Source: Nocardia sp. alder85J (GTDB lineage: Bacteria > Actinomycetota > Actinomycetes > Mycobacteriales > Mycobacteriaceae). Taken from it: 64,000 nucleotides of DNA. The stretch lies in contig NZ_JAIUCZ020000004.1 of assembly GCF_020176955.2 (NCBI RefSeq), positions 620,001-684,000 of the forward strand, read 5' to 3'. How positions within the stretch are numbered: the first letter of the stretch is position 1; each line of letters starts with the position of its first letter. Made by a program: the position numbers and the translations under genes. Below are positions 18,008 through 26,732 of the stretch, piece by piece. The notes beneath the pieces were generated by a model, which saw only the letters and a program-made list of their open reading frames with translations, had not been told where the DNA came from and ran no database searches.

Positions 18008-20308
18008 GTGGTGGATAGTGCACTGTCGACGGCCCTCGCCGAGCCGTCCCCGATCGCACCGGATGCGCCCGTCGAGGAGCAGTCGCGAGGTCGGGGCGGG
18101 CCGTGGCGCACCGAGTCGTTCCGTTGGGCGGCGATCACCGTACTCGGTGTCATCGCCGGGTATGCCGCTGTGTTACTGGCCAATCCCCGGCACTTCTACA
18201 CCGACGACAGCGAATCCCAGTACACCCCGCTGTGGATCATGTTCGGCCGCGCGCTGCGGTCCGGGCATCTGCCGATCCTCGTCCCCGAGCAGTGGATGAC
18301 CGGCAACTACAGCCAGGAGGAGGCGGGCCTGTTCAACCCGCCGCAGCTGCTGATCGATCTGATCGCGCCCTCGGTGAACAACCTGGCCCTGCTGGACACC
18401 GTCGTCAAGCTGATCTTCGCGATCATCGCGGCCATCGGCGTGTACCGGGTCTGCCTGGTGTACCGGGCCCGCGCACCCTGGGCGGCGGTGGCGGGCATCG
18501 CCTTCCCGCTCACCGGCTGGTTCCTGTTCTTCGACGAGGCCAGCTGGGTGACCTCGCTCACCGGCACGGCGTGGATGGTCAACGCGTGGGCCTCGGCGGT
18601 CCGGTACTCGCGGGGCACGTCGGGCCCGATCCCGGTGTTCGTATTCCTGTACCTGGCGATCTCGGTCGAATACGTCTTCCCGGCAGTCGAATCCGCGCTG
18701 ATGCTGGTCGCGGTGGCGGTGGGGGAGCTGGTGTACCGGCGCAAGTGGCAGCCGGTCGCGCGGCTGAGCGCGGTGGCGCTGTGCGCGGGCGCGGCGGGCC
18801 TGAGCACCTATCTGCCCAGCATGTTGTCGGCGAAGGTGAGCTGGCGCGGCAATTCGCAGATCAACAACGACGCGTTCCTGACCGTGCCGTGGTCCGAATC
18901 CCTCAACGCCAGTTTGCCTTCCACACTCCCGGCGTTCACCTCCTGGTGGGGTTACATTCAACCGCTGCCGATGACCTACATCGCCTGGTTCCTGATTCCG
19001 GTGCTGGCGTTCGTGGACTGGCGCCGCGCCCGCGAGGCGTGGAAGGAGTTCACCGCCGCCGCGCTGTTCGCGATCATGTTCCTGATGTGGGCCGCGGGGC
19101 CGGGCACGGTCGGCCCGCTGCGCTGGCCCGCGCGGGTGCTGCCGATGGTGGCGCTGGGCCTGCTGGTGCTGGTCTGCGTGCTGGTCGGGCGCTTCGGCAC
19201 GGTGTCCGGGTGGCGCAACCGGTGCATCGCGGCCGCGGTGCTGATCGCGGCGCTGTGGGTGCGCACCTTCAGCGCCGACCCGCACGACGTGGCCTGGCAT
19301 CTGATGTCGGTGGTGGTGGTGGCCGGCCTCGGCGCGATCGCGGTGTGGCTCGGCCGCACTCGTGGCACGGCCGCCGCGGCGCTGCTGACCATCGTCGCGA
19401 TGTTCCCGATCGCCTACGGGCAGGTGTGGGCCGCGCAGCCGACGCCGATGTCGTGGAATCTGCCCGCCTACCGCTCCGACGCGAAGGCCGCCTTCCCGCA
19501 GTTCGCCGGGACCACCATCCAGCTCGGTGATCGTGGCCTGCTCCAGCCCGGCGACAAGTCCCTCGCGGGCGCCTACGGCTCGCTGGTGTTCGGCAATTAC
19601 GCCCGCGACCTCGAGCTGAGCTACGTCAACGGCTACACCCCCAACGGCCACTTCTGGTTCGGCGACATGCTGTGCATGCGCTGGGACGCCAGCGTCTGCC
19701 CCGACGCCTACCGCCGCCTGTTCACCCCCGAGCCGACCACCGGCCGCACCCTGGTCGACCTGCTCAAACTCGATCGGGTGGTGTTGCAGAAGGCCATGTT
19801 CCCCGACGTCGGCGAGCAGCCCGCTCCCGACGGCTGGAAGTGGGCCGACTATCCCGGCCACGAGCGCTACATCTGGGTGCTCGAGCGCGAGGACGGCCTG
19901 ATCTCCACCGTGAACGGCCGCGTCGCCGACGCTCACGACGTCACCGCGACCTCGCTGTCCGAATCCGATATGACCAGCAAGGTGCGGGTGTCCTCGCCCG
20001 ACGGCGGCCGGGTGGTGTTCGCCCGCCTGGGCTGGCCGGGCTACCGGGCCACCCTCGGCGGCCGCTCGCTGCCGATCACCACGGTCTCGAAGTCGATTCT
20101 GGCCGTGGACATCCCGGCCGGCACCGACAACGCCGAACTGACCGTATCGTGGCGGCCCCCGGGCTGGAAGATCGGCATCGGCACCGCGGTGGCGGGCCTG
20201 GCGGGTCTCGCCGTGTTGCAGTGGGGCTATGTCCGCACCCGGCGCCGCCGCGACCCCGGCGACCCGGATCTGCCGCTGAGCCACGAACCCGCGGAAGTGC
20301 TGTCGTGA
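18008..20308 (+). CDS. Large polytopic membrane protein (YfhO-like, probable GT-C glycosyltransferase)
   Basis: A 766-residue protein with an early acidic pair just after the first membrane helix (FYTDDSESQYTP), about a dozen hydrophobic helices to residue 480, and an extracytoplasmic C-terminal domain (about 490-720) before a last membrane helix (TAVAGLAGLAVLQWGYV). This resembles YfhO-type GT-C enzymes, which use polyprenyl-phosphate sugars outside the membrane. The start is GTG 18008. It overlaps the gtrA-like gene by 4 bases (GTGA). The acceptor (teichoic acid, arabinogalactan or another) cannot be told from sequence. Confidence 0.75.
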   Translation: MVDSALSTALAEPSPIAPDAPVEEQSRGRGGPWRTESFRWAAITVLGVIAGYAAVLLANPRHFYTDDSESQYTPLWIMFGRALRSGHLPILVPEQWMTGNYSQEEAGLFNPPQLLIDLIAPSVNNLALLDTVVKLIFAIIAAIGVYRVCLVYRARAPWAAVAGIAFPLTGWFLFFDEASWVTSLTGTAWMVNAWASAVRYSRGTSGPIPVFVFLYLAISVEYVFPAVESALMLVAVAVGELVYRRKWQPVARLSAVALCAGAAGLSTYLPSMLSAKVSWRGNSQINNDAFLTVPWSESLNASLPSTLPAFTSWWGYIQPLPMTYIAWFLIPVLAFVDWRRAREAWKEFTAAALFAIMFLMWAAGPGTVGPLRWPARVLPMVALGLLVLVCVLVGRFGTVSGWRNRCIAAAVLIAALWVRTFSADPHDVAWHLMSVVVVAGLGAIAVWLGRTRGTAAAALLTIVAMFPIAYGQVWAAQPTPMSWNLPAYRSDAKAAFPQFAGTTIQLGDRGLLQPGDKSLAGAYGSLVFGNYARDLELSYVNGYTPNGHFWFGDMLCMRWDASVCPDAYRRLFTPEPTTGRTLVDLLKLDRVVLQKAMFPDVGEQPAPDGWKWADYPGHERYIWVLEREDGLISTVNGRVADAHDVTATSLSESDMTSKVRVSSPDGGRVVFARLGWPGYRATLGGRSLPITTVSKSILAVDIPAGTDNAELTVSWRPPGWKIGIGTAVAGLAGLAVLQWGYVRTRRRRDPGDPDLPLSHEPAEVLS

Positions 20309-20955
20309 CCACCCTGCCCGACTGCCCGGCCGATCCGGACAGCGCGGCCCCACCGCCACCGGCTGCCGACCCGGAGAAGTCCACGGCCGCGAGCCCGCCA
20401 CCGCCGCGCGACGGTGCACCGGACCCGATCGTGTTGCCACCCACCGAGATCGGTCTCGTGGTGGGCGAATCACCAGCAGCCGCGGCCGAGGGCGGGCCGG
20501 ACGACGCGGTGGTGAGTGAGCAGGCTGCTCCCGGGTTGTTGCGGTTGCTGCGGCGGCAGGAGATCGCGTTCGCTGCGGTCGGCGGGGGCAACACGCTGCT
20601 CGGCATGGTGCTGACGGTGTTCTGGCTGAAGGTGCTCGGGCCGTCGTGGCCGCCGGCGGCGGCGGTGGTGCTGGCGTACTGCCTCAGCATCCTGGCGGCC
20701 TTCGTCGCGCACCGGACGCTGGTGTTCCGGGTGCGCGGACATCTGTGGCGCGACTTCGCCCGCTTCATCGTGGTGAATTCCGGTGGGCTGCTGCTGAACA
20801 CGGTGGGCGTGCAGTTGGCCGTCGGCTCGCTGCACCTGCCGGACACCCCGGCGACCGTGGTGGTGATGGGTGTGGTCGCGGTCGCGAGCTATTTCGGCCA
20901 CCGGTATTTCTCGTTCCGGCGGGCACCGGAACAGCCCGCCGGGGACGACCGGTAG
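20305..20955 (+). CDS. GtrA-family membrane protein with Pro-rich N-terminal extension
   Basis: A 216-residue protein starting at a GTG that overlaps the previous gene's stop. Residues 1-75 are Pro/Ala-rich and unstructured. Residues about 80-205 hold four membrane helices of the GtrA family (for example FAAVGGGNTLLGMVL and FGHRYFSFRR near the end). GtrA proteins are thought to flip polyprenyl-phosphate-linked sugars. Together with the GT2 enzyme and the YfhO-like protein it completes a make, flip and transfer set. Confidence 0.85.
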   Translation: MTTLPDCPADPDSAAPPPPAADPEKSTAASPPPPRDGAPDPIVLPPTEIGLVVGESPAAAAEGGPDDAVVSEQAAPGLLRLLRRQEIAFAAVGGGNTLLGMVLTVFWLKVLGPSWPPAAAVVLAYCLSILAAFVAHRTLVFRVRGHLWRDFARFIVVNSGGLLLNTVGVQLAVGSLHLPDTPATVVVMGVVAVASYFGHRYFSFRRAPEQPAGDDR

Positions 20956-20965
20956 GTTGTCGGTC

Positions 20966-21187
20966 ATGCCGGAGCAAACCTTGGATCCCACCCTGCTGAG
21001 TCTGCTGGCCTGCCCCCAGGACAAGGGTCCGCTGTCACTGGTCCAGGATCAGGACGGCAGCGGCTGGCTCTACAACCCCCGCCTGCACCGCGCCTACCCG
21101 ATCGACGACGGCATCCCCGTCCTGCTCGTCGACGAGGCCCGCGACGTCACCGACGCCGAACACGAGGCGTTCATCGCCCAGGGCTGA
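20966..21187 (+). CDS. Trm112-like small protein
   Basis: A 73-residue protein with LLSLLACPQDKGPLSL and a C-terminal AYPIDDGIPVLLVDEA segment, the pattern of bacterial Trm112/YcaR (UPF0434) proteins. Only one of the usual cysteines is present, so zinc binding is unlikely. Relatives activate methyltransferases in eukaryotes; the bacterial role is less certain. It follows gtrA by 10 bases and may be co-transcribed. Confidence 0.8.
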   Translation: MPEQTLDPTLLSLLACPQDKGPLSLVQDQDGSGWLYNPRLHRAYPIDDGIPVLLVDEARDVTDAEHEAFIAQG

Positions 21188-21295
21188 GGCCCATCCTCCC
21201 GCGGTGCGCGCCGGCCGTGGCGGGCGATCCGAGGAGATGCGGCCTGCCGCCGGCACGGAGTGCACTGCGGTCGTGTCTTCGGCGGCGTTGCCGGC

Positions 21296-21793
21296 TCAGT
21301 GGGTCGGCAGGCGGTCGGTGGAGCCGGTGGCCAGGGCGGTCTCGACGTTGGTGATGCCCAGTCGGACGATGCTGCCGTAGCCGTCGTCGGCGAGGGTGTC
21401 GAGCCGGGCCCTGGCGGCGTCCAGGTGGCGGTGGGCGGCGGCGAAGGAGCCCAGGCGGCGGTAGTTGTCGGCGAGGTTGAGGTGCAGGGACGGGTAGAAA
21501 CCTGCGACGCTCAGTCCGGCGTGGTGCCGTTGCGCGCGCTCGTCGGTGAGGGCGTCGGCCGCGTCCAGTGCGCGGATGTCCCAGACCAGCGCCTCGGCCG
21601 GATCGTCGTACAGGTCGGCGAGGTAGTGGCCGATCGTGCAGCGGTGCAACGGATCTCCGGTGACGCCGACCCGCTCCCACAACGCGGTGAGGTCCGCGCG
21701 GGCGCGGTCCGGGTCGCCGTGGTGGCCCGCGGTGACGGCCTCGCCGATGGCCGTCATGATCGGGTCCGGTGCGGGGGCGGTGTCCGTCGTCAT
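21296..21793 (-). CDS. Small TPR-like hypothetical protein
   Basis: A 165-residue soluble helical protein. Segments such as HLNLADNYRRLGSFAAAHRHL look like one or two tetratricopeptide units, and DPDRARADLTALWERVG precedes them. Similar small proteins are widespread in actinomycetes without known function. It is convergent with the Trm112-like gene. Possible roles in protein binding are inference only. Confidence 0.7.
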   Translation of the reverse strand: MTTDTAPAPDPIMTAIGEAVTAGHHGDPDRARADLTALWERVGVTGDPLHRCTIGHYLADLYDDPAEALVWDIRALDAADALTDERAQRHHAGLSVAGFYPSLHLNLADNYRRLGSFAAAHRHLDAARARLDTLADDGYGSIVRLGITNVETALATGSTDRLPTH

Positions 21794-21839
21794 GTCCGCC
21801 GACCCTAGCGGTGGGTACCGACACGAACGTGGCCGTCGC

Positions 21840-22502
21840 TCACCCGGACTCGCCGGTGAGGTCGAGATCGCCGGTGAGATAGCGCTGCAAGGTGGGGCCG
21901 ACCAGCCGGGTGAGTTCGTCGACGGACAGGGAGACCAGCGGCTCGATGCCGATCACCTTGCGGGCGACCAGGACTCCGATCATCTGCGCGACCGCCAGCC
22001 CGGCCCGCACGGTTCCGCTGCCCGGCGGCGAATCCACCCGGGCGCGAACCTCTTTCAGCACCACCTCGAACAGGAAGGCCCGCGCCAGCGAGACCTCCCC
22101 GCCGCCGAGGATGCTGCGGATCGCGACCACCGCCTGCACCCCGACGGGGGAGTCCCACAGGCTCACCACCGCGCGGACGATGGTCTCGCCCAGCGTGTCC
22201 AGCGGCACCGAGCGCAGCTGGGCGAGGATCAGCTCCGGGTCGATCGGAATGTGCATGGCGGCGGCGAGCAGTTCCTGCTTGGTCCCGAAATAGTGGTGCA
22301 CGAGAGCGGGATCCACCCCCGCCGCGGTGGCGATGGAGCGGATGGACGCCTTGTCGAAGCCCACCTCGGCGAAACGGGACCGCGCGGCGGCGAGGATCGC
22401 CTCCCGGGTGCCGGACTGCCCCGGCCGCCGGCCGGTGCGGCCGCCCGCGCTCCCGTCGTCGGCCTCGCCGTCGGCGGATTCCGTTGCGCCGCCGGGTGTC
22501 AC
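21840..22502 (-). CDS. TetR-family regulator of the ABC exporter
   Basis: A 220-residue regulator. The N-terminal helix-turn-helix includes IRSIATAAGVDPALVHHYFGTK, followed by a helical ligand-binding domain. The GTG start at 22502 overlaps the permease stop by 4 bases, so it is the third gene of the exporter operon. It likely represses the operon; a palindromic element upstream of the first gene is a candidate operator. Confidence 0.85.
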   Translation of the reverse strand: MTPGGATESADGEADDGSAGGRTGRRPGQSGTREAILAAARSRFAEVGFDKASIRSIATAAGVDPALVHHYFGTKQELLAAAMHIPIDPELILAQLRSVPLDTLGETIVRAVVSLWDSPVGVQAVVAIRSILGGGEVSLARAFLFEVVLKEVRARVDSPPGSGTVRAGLAVAQMIGVLVARKVIGIEPLVSLSVDELTRLVGPTLQRYLTGDLDLTGESG

Positions 22503-23281
22503 GCCGTCCGCCGCCGCAGCGTCGCGGCTCCCAGCGCCAGGGCGACGGCCGCGAAGATCGCCACGATACCCAGATCCCGCCACATGTCCACGGTCGTCCC
22601 CGAATGCCGGGACACCTGCTGCAACGCGTCCACCGCATAGCTCAGCGGCAGCACATCGCTGATGATCTGCAACCAGCGCGGCAGCTCACCGCGCGGCACC
22701 AGCAGCCCGCACAGGAAGAATTGCGGCCCCACGATCACCGGCATGAACTGTACGGCCTGGAATTCGGTGCGCGCGAACGCACTCGCGAGCAGGCCCAGTG
22801 CGACGCCGAGCACCGCGTCCAGCACCGCGATGAGCAGCACCAGCCACACACTCCCGGCGGCCTTCATGCCGAACAGCCAGAACGACACCAGGCAGGCCAG
22901 CCCCGCCTGCGCCGCGGCGGCCACCGAGAACGCGGTGCCGTACCCGGCGAGCAGATCCAGCTTCGACAGCGGGGTCGTCATCAGCCGCTCGAGTGTCCCG
23001 GAGGTCCGCTCCCGCTGCATGGCGATGGCCGTGATCAGGAACATCACGATGAACGGGAGGATGCCGAGCATGCTGATGCCGACCCGGTCGAACAGCCGCG
23101 GCATACCCGGCACCGACGCGGTGTCGTGGTAGACGAAATACAACAGCGCCAGCAGCAGTGTCGGCACGAGCAGCAGCATCGCGACCGTGCGCGGATCGGC
23201 GCGCAGCTGACGCAGGATGCGGACGGTGGTGGCGGTGTAGCAGCGCAGTGAGGCCGCCGGCGACCCGACAGTGGCGGTCAT
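22499..23281 (-). CDS. ABC-2 type exporter permease (DrrB-like)
   Basis: A 260-residue membrane protein with six hydrophobic segments and the ABC-2 signature region (FIVMFLITAIAMQRERTSGTLE followed by LMTTPLSK). It pairs with the upstream ATPase (4-base overlap) and forms an exporter of the daunorubicin-resistance or lipid type. The substrate is unknown. The ATG at 23281 is internal to the end of the ATPase gene, so translation is coupled. Confidence 0.88.
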   Translation of the reverse strand: MTATVGSPAASLRCYTATTVRILRQLRADPRTVAMLLLVPTLLLALLYFVYHDTASVPGMPRLFDRVGISMLGILPFIVMFLITAIAMQRERTSGTLERLMTTPLSKLDLLAGYGTAFSVAAAAQAGLACLVSFWLFGMKAAGSVWLVLLIAVLDAVLGVALGLLASAFARTEFQAVQFMPVIVGPQFFLCGLLVPRGELPRWLQIISDVLPLSYAVDALQQVSRHSGTTVDMWRDLGIVAIFAAVALALGAATLRRRTA

Positions 23282-24015
23282 CGCGACCCTCCCTTCGTGA
23301 TCAGTGCGAGAAAGGCGTTCTCCAGGCTGGTTTCGCCGGTGTCGGCGCGCAACTCGTCCGGGGTCAGTTCGGCCAGCAGATGCCCGTCGCGCATCAGCAA
23401 CAACCGGTCGCAGTGCTCGGCCTCGTCCATCACATGGCTGGACACCACCAGCGTGCGGCCCTGTGCGGCCAACTGGTGGAACTGCTTCCACAAGTCGACG
23501 CGCAGTACCGGATCCAGCCCCACGGTCGGCTCGTCGAGCACCAGCAGTTCCGGATCGGCCACCAGCGCGCACGCCAGCGAGGCCCGGGTGCGCTGCCCAC
23601 CGGAGAGCTGATTCCCGTGCTGCCGCGCATGCTCGCCGAGCCCGACCGCGTCGATCGCCGCGGCGGCGTCGTCGCGCGAACGCCCGTACAGCGCGGCGAA
23701 ATACGAGACATTGTCGGTGACGGTGAGGTCGTCGTAGATGCTCGGCGCCTGGGTCACATACCCCACCCGTGCGCGCAGCCCCGCCGACCCCGCCGCGTCG
23801 CCGAGCACCCGGATACTCCCGGCGGCCACCAGCTGGGTGCCGACGATGCTGCGCATCAGCGTGGTCTTACCACACCCCGACGGTCCCAGCAGCCCGGTGA
23901 TGGATCCGGCCGGCACCGTCAGCGACACATCGTGCAACACCTCCCGGCCCCCGCGCCGCACCCGCAGGTGCTCGATCTCGATCGCGGGCGGCGGACTCGC
24001 AGCCGTCATGGTCAT
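23278..24015 (-). CDS. ABC transporter ATP-binding protein (DrrA-like)
   Basis: A 245-residue ATPase. Walker A is GPSGCGKTT, the ABC signature is LSGGQRTR, Walker B is LLVLDEPTVGLD and the switch histidine lies in VVSSHVMDEA. The signature closely resembles drug-export ATPases. It is first in an operon with the permease and TetR. Two start codons (24015 and 24009) lie close together, preceded by an AT-rich promoter region holding palindromes. Confidence 0.9.
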   Translation of the reverse strand: MTMTAASPPPAIEIEHLRVRRGGREVLHDVSLTVPAGSITGLLGPSGCGKTTLMRSIVGTQLVAAGSIRVLGDAAGSAGLRARVGYVTQAPSIYDDLTVTDNVSYFAALYGRSRDDAAAAIDAVGLGEHARQHGNQLSGGQRTRASLACALVADPELLVLDEPTVGLDPVLRVDLWKQFHQLAAQGRTLVVSSHVMDEAEHCDRLLLMRDGHLLAELTPDELRADTGETSLENAFLALITKGGSR

Positions 24016-24017
24016 CT

Positions 24018-24055
24018 CAATTCATCGAGTGTTGAATTCACTATGTGATGAATTG
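24018..24055. promoter_or_regulatory. Palindromic operator candidate for the exporter operon
   Basis: Perfect 9-bp arms CAATTCATC (24018-24026) and GATGAATTG (24047-24055) flank a central TGAATTCA palindrome (24033-24040). The element lies just upstream of the ATPase start and is AT-rich for this genome. It is the natural target for the TetR protein of the same operon. Confidence 0.6.
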
Positions 24056-24256
24056 TGCGCCCCCGAGCGTTGCGACGCAAGCAGGGTGCCGCGGTTGAGT
24101 CCGGCGGCCGGCGTGTAGAGCGCGCCGGTCCCGGGAGTGGCGACGATGACGAGGGTGGTCGGAAGGAACAGGGGGCTCATTGCCGCGACGGTACGCGCGG
24201 CCCGATCCGGGAAAGAGGTTCCGGATCATGATCTGACGCTGTATTACGATGACCGG

Positions 24257-24925
24257 ATGACCAGCTCCGCAGCGCGGCCCGAGCACCAGGACACGGGCGA
24301 TCCGGCTCCGGTGCAACGGGAGATCGCGCGCGACGCGCCGACCGGGGTGGATCTGGAGCGGGTGATCGGGCGGCAGGTCCGCAGTCTGCGGCTGGCGCGG
24401 CGGCTGTCGGTGGCGGAGCTGGCCGGGCTGGCCGACATCTCCAAGGCCATGTTGTCCAAGATCGAGAACGCGCAGACCTCATGCAGCCTGTCCACGATCG
24501 CGAATCTCGCACGGGGACTGGATGTTCCGGTGACCTCGCTGTTCCGCGGCGCGGACAGCGCGCGGGAGGCGGTGTACACCCAGGCCGGGCACGGCGCGGT
24601 GATCGTGGGCCGCGGCACCCGGGTGGGACACCATTACGAACTGCTCGGCGCGCTGCGCGGGCAGCACAAGCGCCTGGAACCGGTGCTGGTCACCCTGACC
24701 GAGGCGAGCGAGGCCTTTCCGCTGTTCCAGCACGCCGGCACCGAACTGCTGTACATGCTGGAGGGGGTCATGGTGTACGGGCACGGCGATTCGGAGTACA
24801 CGCTGCGGCCCGGTGACGCGCTGCTGCTCGACGGCGAGGGGCCGCACGGCCCGAACGAGTTGGTGCGCTTGCCGATTCGGTTCCTGGCGATCACCGCGTA
24901 TCCGGACCGGCACGAGGAGCGCTGA
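24257..24925 (+). CDS. XRE-cupin transcriptional regulator
   Basis: A 222-residue protein with a Cro/CI-type helix-turn-helix at about 38-92 (LSVAELAGLADISKAMLSKI) and a C-terminal cupin at about 140-215 (TELLYMLEGVMVYGHGDSEY). Such proteins commonly control amine and amino-acid catabolism. It is convergent with the ammonium transporter gene and close to the GlnT/Glx operon, so it is the likely specific regulator of that locus. The start is the ATG at 24257. Confidence 0.85.
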   Translation: MTSSAARPEHQDTGDPAPVQREIARDAPTGVDLERVIGRQVRSLRLARRLSVAELAGLADISKAMLSKIENAQTSCSLSTIANLARGLDVPVTSLFRGADSAREAVYTQAGHGAVIVGRGTRVGHHYELLGALRGQHKRLEPVLVTLTEASEAFPLFQHAGTELLYMLEGVMVYGHGDSEYTLRPGDALLLDGEGPHGPNELVRLPIRFLAITAYPDRHEER

Positions 24926-24930
24926 CGAAA

Positions 24931-24997
24931 CCGCACCCCGCGGGCCGGTCGCGGTCTCCGGTGGCATTCGGAGGCCGCGTCGGCGCGCGGGGTGCGG
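24931..24997. terminator. Nested hairpin between convergent genes
   Basis: Arms CCGCACCCCGCG (24931-24942) and CGCGGGGTGCGG (24986-24997) are perfectly complementary. An inner stem made of GCGGTCTCCG and CGGAGGCCGC sits in the loop, with one G-U pair. It lies between the XRE-cupin gene and amt and would end both transcripts. Confidence 0.7.
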
Positions 24998-25016
24998 CGT
25001 TCGGGGGTGGTGCGGG

Positions 25017-26366
25017 TCAGTGCACCGGATCCGCTGCCGCGGAGGTGATCGCGGAGGCGGCGGCCACGGCGTCCTCGGGTGTCACCACCCGGCCGGTCAC
25101 GCCGATGCTGTCATAGACGTAGGCGGTCTCACCGTGCACGGTGATGTCGAGCCCCTCGGCTTCGCTCTCGGCGTCGACCCGGATACCCATGACGCGGTCG
25201 AGCACCGTGGCGATCAGCCACGTCACCACGAAGGTGTAGGTGAGCACGGCCAGCACCGCGACGACCTGCCGCCACAACTGGGCCACGCCACCGCCGTAGA
25301 ACAACCCGGCAACACCGTTGGGCGCCTGCGGATCCGACAGCAGCCCGATCAGCACCGTGCCCAGAATGCCGCCGACCAAATGGATTCCGACCACGTCCAG
25401 CGCATCGTCGAGGCCGAAGCGGAATTTCAGCGAGACCGTGTAGCAGCACACCGCGCCGCAGATCGCCCCGACGGCCAGCGCCCCCAGCGGTGACACCGCG
25501 CCGCAGGCGGGGGTGATGCCGACCAGCGCCGCGATCAGCCCGGAGCCCGCGCCCAGCGAGGTGGCCCGGCCTTCCCGCAGCTTCTCCACGATCAGCCAGG
25601 CGCAGATGCCCGCGCAGGAGGCCGCGAGGGTGTTGAGCACGACCACCGCGGCGCTGTTGCCCGACGACAGCGCGGAGCCGCCGTTGAAGCCGAACCAGCC
25701 GAAGAACAGGATGCCCGCGCCCAGCATGGTCAGCGGAAGGCTGTGCGGCCGTGGCATGTTGGGGAACAGCTTGCGCGGACCCAGGACCAGCACCACGGCC
25801 AGGCCCGCGATCCCCGCGTTGATGTGCACGGCGGTGCCGCCCGCGAAGTCGATGGCCTTCAGCTTGTTCGCGATCCAGCCGCCGGTGACCGAGCCGTCCT
25901 TGGCGTCGAAGGCGAAGACCCAGTGCGCGACCGGGAAGTACACCAGCACGGCCCACAGTCCGGCGAAGGTCATCCAGGCGCCGAACTTCATCCGGTCGGC
26001 GACCGCGCCGGCGATGAGCGCGACGGTGATGGCGGCGAACAGCAACTGGAACGCCGAGAAGATCGCCGGCGCCAGCGCCGGGGTGGCCGGTGCGGCGAGC
26101 AGCTTCGACGAGCCGAAGTATTCGATCGGGTTGCCCAGCAACCCGATTCCGCGCAGGGAGCTGCCGAAGACGGCCGAATGGCCGACCACGATCCACAGCA
26201 CCCCGACCACGGCGAAGGCGCCGAAGATCATCATCGCCATGTTGAGCGTGTTGCGGACGCTGACCATCCCACCGTAGAACAGCGCGAGGCCCGCGATCAT
26301 CAGTGAGACCGCGCAGAACGCGGCGAGCAGCCAGGCGGTGTCGGCCGCCGCGACGGCTTCGTTCAT
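25017..26366 (-). CDS. amt: Ammonium transporter
   Basis: A 449-residue Amt/MEP channel with 11 membrane helices. The twin histidines of the pore are seen in GGTAVHINAG and DVVGIHLVGG, and GFNGGSALSS is also a family segment. It imports ammonium (or methylammonium) under nitrogen limitation. The start is the ATG at 26366, where the first helix begins (residues 5-27); the open frame to 26561 is not membrane-like. It is divergent from the FAD/GlnT/Glx operon, as in mycobacterial amt1 loci. The cytoplasmic tail after the last helix is long (about 60 residues). Confidence 0.92.
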   Translation of the reverse strand: MNEAVAAADTAWLLAAFCAVSLMIAGLALFYGGMVSVRNTLNMAMMIFGAFAVVGVLWIVVGHSAVFGSSLRGIGLLGNPIEYFGSSKLLAAPATPALAPAIFSAFQLLFAAITVALIAGAVADRMKFGAWMTFAGLWAVLVYFPVAHWVFAFDAKDGSVTGGWIANKLKAIDFAGGTAVHINAGIAGLAVVLVLGPRKLFPNMPRPHSLPLTMLGAGILFFGWFGFNGGSALSSGNSAAVVVLNTLAASCAGICAWLIVEKLREGRATSLGAGSGLIAALVGITPACGAVSPLGALAVGAICGAVCCYTVSLKFRFGLDDALDVVGIHLVGGILGTVLIGLLSDPQAPNGVAGLFYGGGVAQLWRQVVAVLAVLTYTFVVTWLIATVLDRVMGIRVDAESEAEGLDITVHGETAYVYDSIGVTGRVVTPEDAVAAASAITSAAADPVH

Positions 26367-26732
26367 TTCCGGGTACCTGCTTCCGGGAGGTGTGGACGTT
26401 CGGGAGATGGACAACCTGAAGTTCCTGTGGCGAATCCGTGTTGAATGATGTTCAACCAGCATGGGTTCGTCATGTCCAGGTCGAACCGTGGTGTGGTCCG
26501 CACGGTCGCCATCGGCCATGAAACTTGGTCTAGCAATAGGAAACACGGCGGCCGTTGCCACTGGGTTAATCCCTGTCGCAAGCGGGTATCGCCGCGAGCC
26601 TCCGGCGCGGTGGCCGGTCGTGTCGAGGGCTTCGTCACCGTAGTTGATGCGCCGGAAACGGGTCCGTCACAATGAGGGTGTTTCATGATATGCAACAAAG
26701 AGTAATCACATGAAACACGGAGAGTTGCGGTA
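26367..26732. other. Divergent promoter region between amt and the Glx operon
   Basis: A 366-base noncoding stretch with locally AT-rich segments near 26520-26570 and 26670-26715. I looked for GlnR boxes (GTnAC-n6-GAAAC) and saw only imperfect matches. It contains one perfect inverted repeat, listed separately. Confidence 0.6.
26678..26718. promoter_or_regulatory. 10-bp inverted repeat upstream of the FAD/GlnT/Glx operon
   Basis: Perfect arms GTGTTTCATG (26678-26687) and CATGAAACAC (26709-26718) lie 31 bp apart centre to centre, three helical turns, ending 14 bases before the first gene. The arms contain GAAAC, a GlnR-like half-site, but spacing does not fit a standard box. It is probably an operator. 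Confidence 0.6.

Noticed and set aside
18173..20473. 766-codon minus-strand frame opposite the YfhO-like gene
   Set aside because: Composition is that of an antisense shadow; no hydrophobic helices or motifs.
26367..26732. GlnR box upstream of amt or the Glx operon
   Set aside because: Only imperfect GAAAC half-sites at wrong spacing were found, so no GlnR site is claimed.
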